The position numbers and the translations under genes were made by a program. This document shows positions 1 to 9,024 of a stretch of DNA of 64,000 nt, piece after piece. This DNA is from Schizosaccharomyces osmophilus (taxonomy: Eukaryota; Ascomycota; Schizosaccharomycetes; Schizosaccharomycetales; Schizosaccharomycetaceae). Position 1 is the first letter of the stretch; the number at the start of each line of letters is the position of its first letter. The stretch covers positions 62,001 through 126,000 of the forward strand of contig NC_079238.1 of assembly GCF_027921745.1 (NCBI RefSeq), in the 5' to 3' direction. The notes below the pieces were generated by a model. That model saw nothing but the letters and a program-made list of their open reading frames with translations. It ran no database searches and was not told the DNA's origin.

Positions 1-677
1 TTCTCTTTTCTTCTATGTTGACCATGTTTTTTTATAAGCTCATTCTTTCTACTTTGTAAGGCTGATCTCGTAAGATATATACATTTTGAATCATAAATAC
101 ATTTTTAACTTTCTACCTTTGTTTTCTGATAGGAAAATGTTGTTGGATATACAGCAAGTCGTCATGTCATTCATAGTTATCGAAAAGTATGGTCATTTAT
201 GGCATTGCTAAAGTAGTTTTCTGATTTCTTTCTTTTTTTTTTTCCGTCCGTTGAATGTACTACTAGATGCATTGTTTCAAATGAAGCCGCTACAATTTGG
301 GCATCCATGATGATACTTTTACAGTGAATGTTTAGCAACGAACACACTTCATCTAGTTCTCTTAACAAAGAAACGACACATAAGATTTACAGCCCAACCC
401 AAGTATACCCTTTAATTATATCTACTGTGCTGTATAGCATTTTGCTACATATTTACTTGCACGACCTAAGAAACCGACCAATTTGGATGCTGTATTGCAG
501 CTAAATAATGACATAATTGATACAGTTTTGCTTACTAAACATAACGAGATATCCAGCCACTATTTTAAATCGTTTTCTTTCCGACTTGATAAGCACAACC
601 TCCCTTCGTAGTGCATACTTATAAAAGTCGTTTACTGCAGACTTACCTACTACCAAACAGTTGCGCTCTCTTTCAAT
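1..677. other. Upstream region, no supported gene
   Basis: No reading frame here is convincing. A 63-codon open stretch on the minus strand (177-368) lacks an ATG at its start and matches no family I recognise. The last ~150 bases should hold the promoter of the aldo/keto reductase. Confidence 0.5.
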
Positions 678-1718
678 ATGGCCACTAACCAAGAGACAGT
701 TCACTTTGATCCCAAAAACATGCAGTTTCGCTTTCTTGGTCCTTCTGGATTGCGAGTTTCTGCCTTCTCTTTAGGAGGTTGGTTGACCTATGGTAACACC
801 GGATACGATATTGAACATACCAAAAAGTGCCTCAAGCAAGCATGGGATTTGGGAATTAACACGTTTGACACTGCCGAGGTTTACAGTCAAGGAAACTCGG
901 AACTTGTTATGGGGAAAGCTATCAAGGATTTGGAATGGAAGCGTTCTGAATATGTTTTGATCACCAAAGTGTTCTTTGGTGCCGGTCCTAAGCTCCCCAA
1001 TACTACGGGCTTGTCAAGAAAACATATCCTTGAAGGTGTTAACAATTCTCTAAAGAGACTCGACACGGAGTATGTGGATGTGATCATGGCCCATCGTTAT
1101 GACCCTTCCGTACCTATGGAAGAGATCGTTCGTGCCTTTACACATCTTATTCATGAAGGCAAAGCATTTTATTGGGGCACCTCTGAATGGAGTGCTTTCG
1201 AAATCGAGCATGCTCACCACATTGCTACGAAGTACAACTTGATTGCCCCCATTGCTGACCAACCCCAGTACAACTATGTGACGCGTGACCATCTTGAAAA
1301 GGACTTGCTGCCTCTCCAACAAATCTATGGTTACGGCTCTACCGTTTGGAGTCCTTTGAAATTCGGTATTTTGACCGGAAAGTACAACGATGGAATCCCG
1401 GAAGATTCTCGTTTGAATACAACATATTCACAGTACGCAGATCACCTTAAATCACCTGAAGGAAAAAAGACCCTTCAACAAGTTCGTCAAGTGAGTCAAA
1501 TTGCCGAGAAATTAGGTGCGTCACCCGCTCAACTTGCCCTTGCTTGGACGTTGAAGAACCCCCATGTGTCTACAACAATTTTGGGTGCTAGTAAGCCCGA
1601 GCAGATTGTGGAGAATGCCAAGGCCTTGGATTTTGTCGATAAGTTGACTCCCGAAATCCTAAAGGAAATGGATGATATTTTAGAGTTTAAACCTTTGGAT
1701 GTCCAATACCGCCATTAG
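678..1718 (+). CDS. Aldo/keto reductase, voltage-gated K+ channel beta-subunit type
   Basis: This predicts a cytosolic NADPH-dependent aldo/keto reductase of 346 residues, the usual length of the Kv-beta (AKR6) branch found in fungi. The opening resembles that branch (FRFLGPSGLRVSAFSLGGW, residues 17-35). The catalytic tetrad is visible as Asp64, Tyr69, Lys97 and His139, in FDTAEVYSQG, LITKVFFG and IMAHRYDP. C-terminal cofactor-binding sequence is present as TTILGASKPEQIVENAKAL. The start is the ATG at 678. S. pombe has an annotated 'potassium channel subunit/aldo-keto reductase' of this kind. The natural substrate is unknown, and a channel partner is not expected in yeast. The reading frame is intact and intronless, and it is transcribed toward the iron genes. 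Confidence 0.93.
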   Translation: MATNQETVHFDPKNMQFRFLGPSGLRVSAFSLGGWLTYGNTGYDIEHTKKCLKQAWDLGINTFDTAEVYSQGNSELVMGKAIKDLEWKRSEYVLITKVFFGAGPKLPNTTGLSRKHILEGVNNSLKRLDTEYVDVIMAHRYDPSVPMEEIVRAFTHLIHEGKAFYWGTSEWSAFEIEHAHHIATKYNLIAPIADQPQYNYVTRDHLEKDLLPLQQIYGYGSTVWSPLKFGILTGKYNDGIPEDSRLNTTYSQYADHLKSPEGKKTLQQVRQVSQIAEKLGASPAQLALAWTLKNPHVSTTILGASKPEQIVENAKALDFVDKLTPEILKEMDDILEFKPLDVQYRH

Positions 1719-2697
1719 GTTTGTTCATTATGGCTAAGATGAGATTGGTAATGCCCTTACATTTGATTAGTTTTAAATATAAGATTTTGAAGATTCTTTT
1801 CTAATAAAGCGGGCGATGCCCCCTATTAGGCGTAATCCAAAGGTTTCCTTTGTTTTCGAAAGGTTTAGAATTTTGCGATATATGTAATGTTTTCCAATCA
1901 CCAAGAAAGAAGTCCTTACCTATGTCAACAACAACTAGTAGATAATATTCTCACTCTTTTCATATACTTGCTATCGTGATTTTCAAATGAAATCTTCTTT
2001 TTGGAAATTGGAAAGCGAGAACAACTACAAGTCATATACACATCATCACTTCGTTTTCCTTGTGCTGCAAATCGTACCTCCAAAACAAGCAAGTATGAAC
2101 TCTCATAAAACGATCAGTTTGCCTTTTCTTACTCTCAAGTTATATCTATGCGAACTTCAGCACAATATCTGTAGATTATCAAAACTCCTGATATAAAACC
2201 AAGACTTTAATCTGATTTGATAAATCTCCACATTTGTTTATTAGAAACGAGGTTCGTTTAATTCAATTTTTACTTACAATCCTTTGCTAAAACTATCCTT
2301 TTCTTTAAGTACTTCTGGTTTCTTCAAGTGTATCTTCACAAATGAAACGGAACCAAGAGCCCTGTGAAAATGAGAAAGTAAATAAAATGCTGTCTAGTGA
2401 TCAAAGATAAATCCAAGAGCAAATCTAAATTTTTATTCTTTTTTAAATTGTCCTTAAACTGTTTATTAAAACCAGACAAGCTTTATTGTTTAGTGTTATG
2501 ATTTGTGAAACTGTAGATCACGTTTAGCGAATTCGAGATAAAATACTTTGAGTAGTCAGAAATCCGTTAAGTCAGTGAGGAACAATCGCAGCACTTTCTG
2601 AAACTTATCCTCCGTTCTAATCAAATGTTTTAATGATTAAATAATTACAAATAAAAAAAAAAAGCACATTACTCTACGGTTATTCCGAAAACCTATG
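1719..2697. other. Intergenic, AT-rich
   Basis: About 1 kb between two plus-strand genes. Small open stretches such as 1987-2196 show no recognisable protein features. It contains an A-run near 2652-2663. I see no RNA gene. Confidence 0.55.
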
Positions 2698-2740
2698 ATC
2701 AGATAAATGATAGACCATGGTTGATAAAATTTTATCAGAT
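2698..2740. promoter_or_regulatory. Two Fep1-type GATA sites upstream of the siderophore transporter
   Basis: Two perfect copies of the extended Fep1 consensus ATC(A/T)GATAA lie 39-81 bases before the ATG at 2779: ATCAGATAA at 2698-2706 (plus) and TTATCAGAT at 2732-2740 (the minus-strand form ATCTGATAA). Fep1 is the fission-yeast GATA repressor of iron-uptake genes in iron-replete cells. Iron-starvation induction is therefore the expected behaviour of this gene. Confidence 0.8.
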
Positions 2741-2778
2741 CATTATATTTAAGACAGTTATTGCCAGTTTGTTTTGCA

Positions 2779-4692
2779 ATGAATAAAATACATTCAGAAG
2801 AAGCTATTAAGATGGAGAGTTCTATCAAAAATGAAAAAGAACAGGAGACAGTGATTGAGAAATCTTCGGATGGGTTTGCAACTTTTTATGGTGAAGGTCC
2901 TAAAGATGGCAAGGAAACTTATTTTGAAAATCGTGGTGTAACCAAAATTGAAGAATCTAGACTATTTATAAATCGTAATAGAAAAGGAAAGTTTCTGGCT
3001 TATGCTTTTGGCTTCTCAATCTTGGTATGCGCGTGGGCTTATGCGATTCAGGAATCGACTACGTACAGCTATCAGGTATATGCAACTTCCTCTTTTAATC
3101 GACAGTCTTTATTGTCTACTCTTGAGATTGCAACATCCATTATTTCTGCAGTCTGCAGACCAATTTTGGCCAAAATTTCTGATGTTACGTCTCGACCCGT
3201 GACCTATGCTATCGTTTTGATTCTATATGTGATAGGATTTAGTGTTGTTGCTGCCAGCTCAACGATCTCTGCTTATGTTATTGGTGCTGTGTTCATTGCC
3301 GTAGGTGGTTCAGGATTGGACTTCTTAAACAGTGTAATCATTGGCGATTTAACCCCTCTGAAATGGAGAGGATTTGCAAATGGAATTTTATCTACTCCCT
3401 TCATCTTTACTGTATGGTTTTCCGGACTCATTGTTCAAGGTATTTTGGACCGTAATTGGAGATGGGGCTACGGGATGTTTGCTATCATTATGCCATTTGT
3501 CCTTGTTCCAGGAATTATTATTCTTATTTACCTAGAAAAATCTGCCGACTCCCAACGCTCTGCTGAGCCTGGTTCGGTGGAGCCCAACTCTGGAAAAGAT
3601 GAACGTTTTGTTTACTCAAAGTCTGAGTCAAAATCAGCCAACGAAGGTCAGTCTCCTGAATATTCAAAGCAATCTTCAAAACTTAGAGATATTTACCAGG
3701 CAACTCTTGAAGTAGACGCCTTCGGTTTGATTCTTCTTGGTTTTGGTTGGTCTTTATTACTTCTACCATTTTCATTAACTAGCTATGCAGAACATGGGTG
3801 GAGAAATCCAAGTATGATTGCAATGATGGTCGTTGGTGGAATCAACTTACTTCTTTATGGCTTATACGAGATGTTTTTGGCTCCTTATCCCTCGTGCCCT
3901 CGTCGCATTATGTTCAATAAAACATTCATGATGGCAATTATTATCGATTTCTTTTACTACTTTGCTGGCTACATCCAATCCTTATACCAAACATCTTACA
4001 CGTGGATAATCAAAGATTGGTCATATAGAAACTGGTCTTACTTTTCCAACATAACTACAGTTGCATTATGCTTTTTCGGTTTAATTGCTGGCTTCATTCA
4101 AAGAATAACACACCGTTATAAGTATTTACAGGTAATCGGGCTAGCTATCAAAATTGTCGGCTATGGAATTCTATTAAAACCTGGGGTTGGAACCACCAAT
4201 ACCGTGAGCTTGGCGTTCTCAGAAACATTAATTGGTATGGGCGGGTCTTTCAGTGTTGTTGGATCTAGTGTTGCTGCACAAGCTTGTGTTCCCCATCAAG
4301 ACCTAGCTACCGTCACTTCCATGCTTTCTTTATGGACAAAAATTGGTGGTGCGATTGGATCTGCTATTGCTGCCCCTATTTACTCCAGCAAGGTGAAAAA
4401 ATATTTATATGAATACATGCCTTCCAACGTTACTCAGGCTAATATCACATCGTTTTACAGCGACACGAATCTCATACGCAACTATCCCATGCAGACTAAT
4501 ATTCGTCAAGCTGCTGTGAAAGCTTACTCTAAGTCTATGTTTTACTTATATGCTCCGAGCTTAGGATTGTCATTTATTCCTTTCATCGCAGCGTTTTTTC
4601 AAACCAATTACTTCCTTGGTGACCAGCAAAATGCTTATGATCAAGAAAAGCCGAGAAAAAAGGACCAGACGGATGAGCAGACGCAGATTTAA
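2779..4692 (+). CDS. Siderophore-iron transporter, Str/ARN family (MFS)
   Basis: This encodes a 637-residue major-facilitator permease of the siderophore-iron (ARN/Str) family, expected in the plasma membrane and importing ferri-siderophores. A polar N-terminus of about 70 residues, including the family-typical VTKIEESR stretch, precedes roughly 14 hydrophobic segments. A charged cytoplasmic loop rich in Ser, Glu and Lys lies mid-protein (about residues 255-310). A conserved region GSSVAAQACVPHQDLATVTS lies near residue 500, and the C-terminus is short and charged. The frame is open from a TTG at 2761, but the first ATG is 2779, which I take as the start. It is followed by a ferric reductase on the same strand, and both have Fep1 sites. 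Closest S. pombe relatives are Str1-Str3; I cannot assign which. Confidence 0.9.
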   Translation: MNKIHSEEAIKMESSIKNEKEQETVIEKSSDGFATFYGEGPKDGKETYFENRGVTKIEESRLFINRNRKGKFLAYAFGFSILVCAWAYAIQESTTYSYQVYATSSFNRQSLLSTLEIATSIISAVCRPILAKISDVTSRPVTYAIVLILYVIGFSVVAASSTISAYVIGAVFIAVGGSGLDFLNSVIIGDLTPLKWRGFANGILSTPFIFTVWFSGLIVQGILDRNWRWGYGMFAIIMPFVLVPGIIILIYLEKSADSQRSAEPGSVEPNSGKDERFVYSKSESKSANEGQSPEYSKQSSKLRDIYQATLEVDAFGLILLGFGWSLLLLPFSLTSYAEHGWRNPSMIAMMVVGGINLLLYGLYEMFLAPYPSCPRRIMFNKTFMMAIIIDFFYYFAGYIQSLYQTSYTWIIKDWSYRNWSYFSNITTVALCFFGLIAGFIQRITHRYKYLQVIGLAIKIVGYGILLKPGVGTTNTVSLAFSETLIGMGGSFSVVGSSVAAQACVPHQDLATVTSMLSLWTKIGGAIGSAIAAPIYSSKVKKYLYEYMPSNVTQANITSFYSDTNLIRNYPMQTNIRQAAVKAYSKSMFYLYAPSLGLSFIPFIAAFFQTNYFLGDQQNAYDQEKPRKKDQTDEQTQI

Positions 4693-4956
4693 TTGTTGTT
4701 TACAAAGGGGTGAAGTTTATATAGTCCTAACAAATTCAATTTAATCTAGATACTTAAACTACCATAATGTGACTTAATAAATTATTTTGTAACGGAAATC
4801 ACATATCTCAAATCTATATCGAGACTAGAAAATACAAGGATCTTAATTTATTAGGTTTCAGACAACTCCTGTTCATTTTTATTTTAAATTTCGAGCGTCA
4901 ACTGACGAAACATCATGGTGTTTTGTTTATTAGACATTGATCAGGTAACGCTTTGA

Positions 4957-5005
4957 ATCAGATAAAATTTCTAAGTAGCATGCGTTATCTGATGGCTTAT
5001 CTGAT
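4957..5005. promoter_or_regulatory. Cluster of three Fep1-type GATA sites upstream of the ferric reductase
   Basis: Three perfect ATCAGATAA motifs occur within 49 bases: plus strand at 4957-4965, and as TTATCTGAT on the complementary strand at 4985-4993 and 4997-5005. They lie about 180-228 bases before the reductase ATG. Fep1 binds this sequence and represses iron-acquisition genes, so this is a strong predicted iron-responsive promoter. The rest of the 4693-5184 spacer is AT-rich and holds no gene. Confidence 0.85.
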
Positions 5006-5171
5006 CGGACCAACAATACGAATAGTCAAGTATATAAACATCACAAGCTGTCCTTTTCATTACAGAGTAAATTCCAAAAATATATAAGCATCAACTTACC
5101 ATCGTGACATACAAATTTCTTGATAAATATATACCGAAAGCATCTTTCCTTGTATATTTACATTGAATTCT

Positions 5172-5183
5172 ATGAAGATCTAA
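5172..5183 (+). promoter_or_regulatory. Three-codon upstream ORF before the ferric reductase start
   Basis: ATG AAG ATC TAA (Met-Lys-Ile-stop) ends one base before the main ATG at 5185. If the transcript leader includes it, ribosomes would have to leak past it or reinitiate immediately. Whether it is transcribed is not visible. Confidence 0.45.
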
Positions 5184-5184
5184 G

Positions 5185-6870
5185 ATGAGTATTACCATTC
5201 ATGATAAATGGGCGATCGCAGCCATCATTGTAATCCTTTCAGTTTACTCTATATTCATATTTTTCTTTTCAGTTGAATATTTGAGAGCGTATCGGAAGTC
5301 TAAATATTATCAAAAAACCTCAAACCGTGGAAACACTAACAATGTTTGCGACAATATATATCTATCGATCCGAAGTGTTTACGGCTACCTAGTTACCCAC
5401 AAGTTGTTTTTAAACTTTCTTTTATATGTGATTTTTATTTTGGCTTCTATTCCTTTTGTTGGGTTACAAACAAGAAACGTGATATGTCCAAAAGACTGGA
5501 ATTTAGTCGGCATAGCCGCTCGACTGGGATTTCTGGCATCAGGTTTATTTTTCATATCATTCTTTTTCAGCTTAAAGAATAATCCTTTTACCTTAATGCT
5601 TTTTTCCTCTCATGAAAAGATGAATTATCTGCATCGACAATTGTCTATTATCGCTCTCTTTATCGGCATAATCCATGGTTTTTGTTTTGTATTATGGTCA
5701 GCTCAAAACCACAAGTCTTTACTTACAGATAGGATTACTTTATACGGATATGCGATTGGGTGCTTAATTATCACTATCTTTGTTAGCAGTCTTCCTTATT
5801 ATAGAAAGCGATATTATGAGGTTTTTTTTGCTATCCATCATTTATGCAGCGCGGGCTTCTTAATTTTGATTTGGAAACATCACCCAACGTCAATCAAATA
5901 CATGAAAATCTGTATGTTTATGTACCTGTTTGACCGATGCTGTCGAATTTTTCGTAGCATATTGAATCGGTGTCAATTTCATTGTTCTATACTAGATGAT
6001 GATTTAATCTACATGAAAGCGCGAAAACCAAAACACTCTTTTTTCTCCTTACCTTGGGCCGCTGGAAATCATATATATGTCAACATCCCTTTTTTAAGTT
6101 ACTGGCAAGTACATCCTTTTACCATGCTCAATGTCCCTACAGATGATTGTATCGAGCTTATTGTGGTTGTTCGTTCAGGTTTTACTAAACGCTTGGATGA
6201 TTATCTTCGATCGAACAACCCTGTTGGACACGAACCTCGCCAGGATCGTTTGCTTCTACCGATCAACAAATTCCAAAACTATTCTACAATAATCGAGCAA
6301 GCAAATGAAACCAGTACGGAACTCACTGTTCCGTCACCGATAAACAATTTCCTTATGTGTTTTAATGTTTTGGTCGACGGGCCTTATGGACCGATTAGCA
6401 ATCCTTGTACAATATATTCTTATGTTCTGCTAATATCTGGAGGCGTTGGTGTATCATATACTATGCCAATCTTAAGAGACTTACTGATTCGAAAATCAAA
6501 AGTGATATCGATTGAATTTGTTTGGACTTGTCGTTCGCCTAAATTATTGAAACTCCTATATAAGATATTTGAATACTCTTTGCATCAAAGCCATATCAAA
6601 TTGAAAATAATCTGTCACTTAACATCTAGCATTCCTTATCATGAGGTTTTAGCATTACCCTCGAAACAAATTGGTCACTCCAGGATCGAAATTGTTGACG
6701 GAAGACCCGATTTTAACTGGACCATTAAGAGGTTTGCAGAAGAAGCAAAAGATCAGACATCTTCCTTGGCTGCATGCGGGTCAAATACCTTATTAAGAAC
6801 ATTAAAAAATTGTGTCACTGCCAACACATCCTCGACAAGTGATTTATTTCAGCATTATGAAGAGTTATAG
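5185..6870 (+). CDS. frp1: Ferric-chelate reductase, Frp1 type
   Basis: A plasma-membrane FRE/NOX-type reductase of 561 residues that would move electrons from NADPH through FAD and two hemes to extracellular ferric iron. The N-terminal half has about seven hydrophobic segments. Two histidine pairs spaced 14 apart, His150/His164 and His218/His232 (His219/His233 alongside), fit the bis-heme motif. The cytosolic half shows the FAD motif HPFT (310-313), a VDGPYG segment (397-402), a glycine-rich SGGVG nucleotide motif (about 418-422) and the terminal Cys-Gly pair (531-532). Length and layout match S. pombe Frp1 closely. It sits downstream of a siderophore transporter and behind three Fep1 sites. 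A minimal upstream ORF abuts its start. Frp1 versus Frp2 orthology is inferred. Confidence 0.92.
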   Translation: MSITIHDKWAIAAIIVILSVYSIFIFFFSVEYLRAYRKSKYYQKTSNRGNTNNVCDNIYLSIRSVYGYLVTHKLFLNFLLYVIFILASIPFVGLQTRNVICPKDWNLVGIAARLGFLASGLFFISFFFSLKNNPFTLMLFSSHEKMNYLHRQLSIIALFIGIIHGFCFVLWSAQNHKSLLTDRITLYGYAIGCLIITIFVSSLPYYRKRYYEVFFAIHHLCSAGFLILIWKHHPTSIKYMKICMFMYLFDRCCRIFRSILNRCQFHCSILDDDLIYMKARKPKHSFFSLPWAAGNHIYVNIPFLSYWQVHPFTMLNVPTDDCIELIVVVRSGFTKRLDDYLRSNNPVGHEPRQDRLLLPINKFQNYSTIIEQANETSTELTVPSPINNFLMCFNVLVDGPYGPISNPCTIYSYVLLISGGVGVSYTMPILRDLLIRKSKVISIEFVWTCRSPKLLKLLYKIFEYSLHQSHIKLKIICHLTSSIPYHEVLALPSKQIGHSRIEIVDGRPDFNWTIKRFAEEAKDQTSSLAACGSNTLLRTLKNCVTANTSSTSDLFQHYEEL

Positions 6871-7338
6871 CTTGTTCACGGGAAGCAGTTTTAATGTATT
6901 TATTTTTAACGAAAATTGTATTTTTCTGGTTTTTACTTACTTTATGACGAGATATTCTCCACATCAAGATCATGCTATACGATACATGCATTTTAATATT
7001 TTATTAATAGAAAAATTTACGATAATTACAATGAATTTCGGGCCATACATACATTCAATCTCAAAGTCAATAGGAGTCAAGCATTAAATTCATTGATTGA
7101 ATATAACGTACCATATAAAATAAGAAAATTTCTACCTAAAGTGCTAGTCTAATGCATTTAGCGCAAGTTGTCATAGAAATAAGCATCTAAGTTATGAACA
7201 ATTTCGACAGGTTAATTATTTTAGTCAACGCCATTATTAAATATGACATTAAAAACAAGTATATAGAAGAGAGAATAAAAGTGATTATCAGATTTAATTA
7301 AATGGGTCATGTCGATGATATGATAGTTCCAAGGAAAC
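6871..7338. other. Convergent intergenic region with one Fep1-like site
   Basis: Terminator region shared by the ferric reductase and the minus-strand DHA1 transporter. A perfect TTATCAGAT motif (Fep1 consensus on the minus strand) lies at 7285-7293, just beyond the transporter stop codon. Its position argues against a promoter role. No gene seen. Confidence 0.5.
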
Positions 7339-8790
7339 TTAGTATCTGGCTAAATCAAAAGTTTTCAATTTGCGAATTTTCTCTCCGTGAAGGAATAAAA
7401 GTGGAATACTTACGCTACAAGCTAAAAAAATGAAAGCAAGTAGCGTACAGCCCCATCCATATCCAAGACGAAGGAATAAAGATTCTGCGAACAATGGGAA
7501 TGTGCCGCCAAATGCGAGCTGTAAAACTTTCACTGCTGCTGATGCGCTAGCAGAGTAAATACCATAAGTATCCACGATATACATGTTTAAGGGATTTGAA
7601 GTCATAACAGATCCAGCGCCAAGGAGCGTTGAGCCTATCAAAGGTACAAACCAAAATACTTTGTAATTTGCAGTCCAGCCAAAAATCAATATACCAATTT
7701 CAAAAAGAAGGCATCCAAGAATGCCCATTGGTAATCGGAATTCGGGTTCACTTTCACCGCCATGCTGTTTTAGTAAGTAAATATAAAACTTTTGGTTTAT
7801 TGGTAAGGCTATAAATACAGCGATTAAAAGGCCCACAGATATAGAAACATACATTAGTCCACTGATACCCACGTTGAAGTTGTATAATCTTTCCCATGCT
7901 TGAGAAAAAGCCATGAAGACCAGTTGTAAAATCCCGAAAACGGTGCCTACCGTGAATGCAACACAGATTAGGATTGGTTGTGTTACAAGCATATGAAGCG
8001 GCTTCCTCATGCTTAATAATACAACCCATTTTTTCAAGAGTTCAGTACCAGTAAGGCGTTTCGCAACTATTTCATTCTCTCCAAGTTTACCAGTCCGTTC
8101 GAGCTTTTTACGATTGAGTATAGGTGGAAAGGTCTCTTTCAAAAAAAGGAAAGCGGACAGCACTACAACAGCTGAAAGCATCAACAAAATCCAAAATTCC
8201 CAGCGCCAACCAATTGAGCTTTGGGTAATAAATCCAGAAATAATTGGTGCAACGCCCGGTCCTAATGAAAGGAGCGTAAAGTAAATAATCATATATTTAC
8301 CCCGATCTTTCTTTTCGAAAAGATCTGCAAGGGATCCTGATCCGTTGGAAATACCCACCGAACCAAACATACCAGAAAAAAATCGAAAAATTAAAAACAT
8401 TTCTATGTTAACCGACAATGCAATAGGAATTTGCATTAATGCGAACAAGGAATATCCTAATAAGTAAATCGGTCTTCTTCCAAATTGTTCACTAAATGGT
8501 GCAAAAATCAATGTTCCAAATAAGATGCCGATAGAATAAAGGGTTGAACCAAGCGTAACAACCGTAGTTGAAGAAAGAAATTGTTCTGCAATTCTGGGGA
8601 TACTGGGTGCGAAAATACTTGATCCAAATTGGTTCAGAAAAGTCATTGTTGAAATAACAATCACGTTCCTAACCTTGATTTTTAACGGCCATTCTTTTGG
8701 GTTGTATGGATCCCACGATTGTAAATCCGCAATAGCGTCTCTATGGTAATCGGACACGTCTGAGTGAAAGGACAAGAATTTTTTTACCAT
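7339..8790 (-). CDS. MFS transporter, DHA1 (drug/polyamine:H+ antiporter) family
   Basis: A predicted 12-helix plasma-membrane or vacuolar permease of 483 residues. The cytosolic N-terminus carries the family-typical WDPYNPKEWPLK segment just before helix 1. Helix 2-3 loop motif A appears as SEQFGRRPIYL, followed by the DHA1-typical NGSGSLADLFEKKDRGKY and PGVAPIISGFI around helices 4-5. The open frame reaches a GTG at 8838, but the first ATG is at 8790. Family members export drugs, spermidine or dicarboxylates; the substrate cannot be told. Two perfect TCCGCGGA palindromes about 215-235 bases upstream suggest control by a Pdr-like zinc-cluster factor, which favours a multidrug role. It converges with the ferric reductase. 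Confidence 0.88.
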   Translation of the reverse strand: MVKKFLSFHSDVSDYHRDAIADLQSWDPYNPKEWPLKIKVRNVIVISTMTFLNQFGSSIFAPSIPRIAEQFLSSTTVVTLGSTLYSIGILFGTLIFAPFSEQFGRRPIYLLGYSLFALMQIPIALSVNIEMFLIFRFFSGMFGSVGISNGSGSLADLFEKKDRGKYMIIYFTLLSLGPGVAPIISGFITQSSIGWRWEFWILLMLSAVVVLSAFLFLKETFPPILNRKKLERTGKLGENEIVAKRLTGTELLKKWVVLLSMRKPLHMLVTQPILICVAFTVGTVFGILQLVFMAFSQAWERLYNFNVGISGLMYVSISVGLLIAVFIALPINQKFYIYLLKQHGGESEPEFRLPMGILGCLLFEIGILIFGWTANYKVFWFVPLIGSTLLGAGSVMTSNPLNMYIVDTYGIYSASASAAVKVLQLAFGGTFPLFAESLFLRLGYGWGCTLLAFIFLACSVSIPLLFLHGEKIRKLKTFDLARY

Positions 8791-9002
8791 GACAGTATAA
8801 AGTAATGATCCGTAATCAGGTACTACTAAAAATTTCACTAACTTGACAGATGTTGGTTACCTATTGTTCATAGAAAAAATAAACGCTTGCAAGACAATCC
8901 AGGTATTTATTAGAATATATTTATACTTTTCAAAAGTAACTTCTAATGAAAGTAAAGACGCCGTCTTTTAAAGAATCGAATTTTATTACCATGATGATGC
9001 CT

Positions 9003-9024
9003 CCGCGGACCCTTCTCCGCGGAT
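9003..9024. promoter_or_regulatory. Two PDRE-like palindromes (TCCGCGGA) upstream of the DHA1 transporter
   Basis: Perfect 8-bp palindromes at 9003-9010 and 9017-9024, centres 14 bp apart. TCCGCGGA is the budding-yeast pleiotropic drug response element bound by Pdr1/Pdr3 zinc-cluster factors. Use of the same sequence by a fission-yeast factor is inferred from the drug-transporter context. Confidence 0.6.

Noticed and set aside
177-368. 63-codon minus-strand open stretch with protein-like composition
   Set aside because: No ATG at its beginning, no clear splice signals, and no family recognised.
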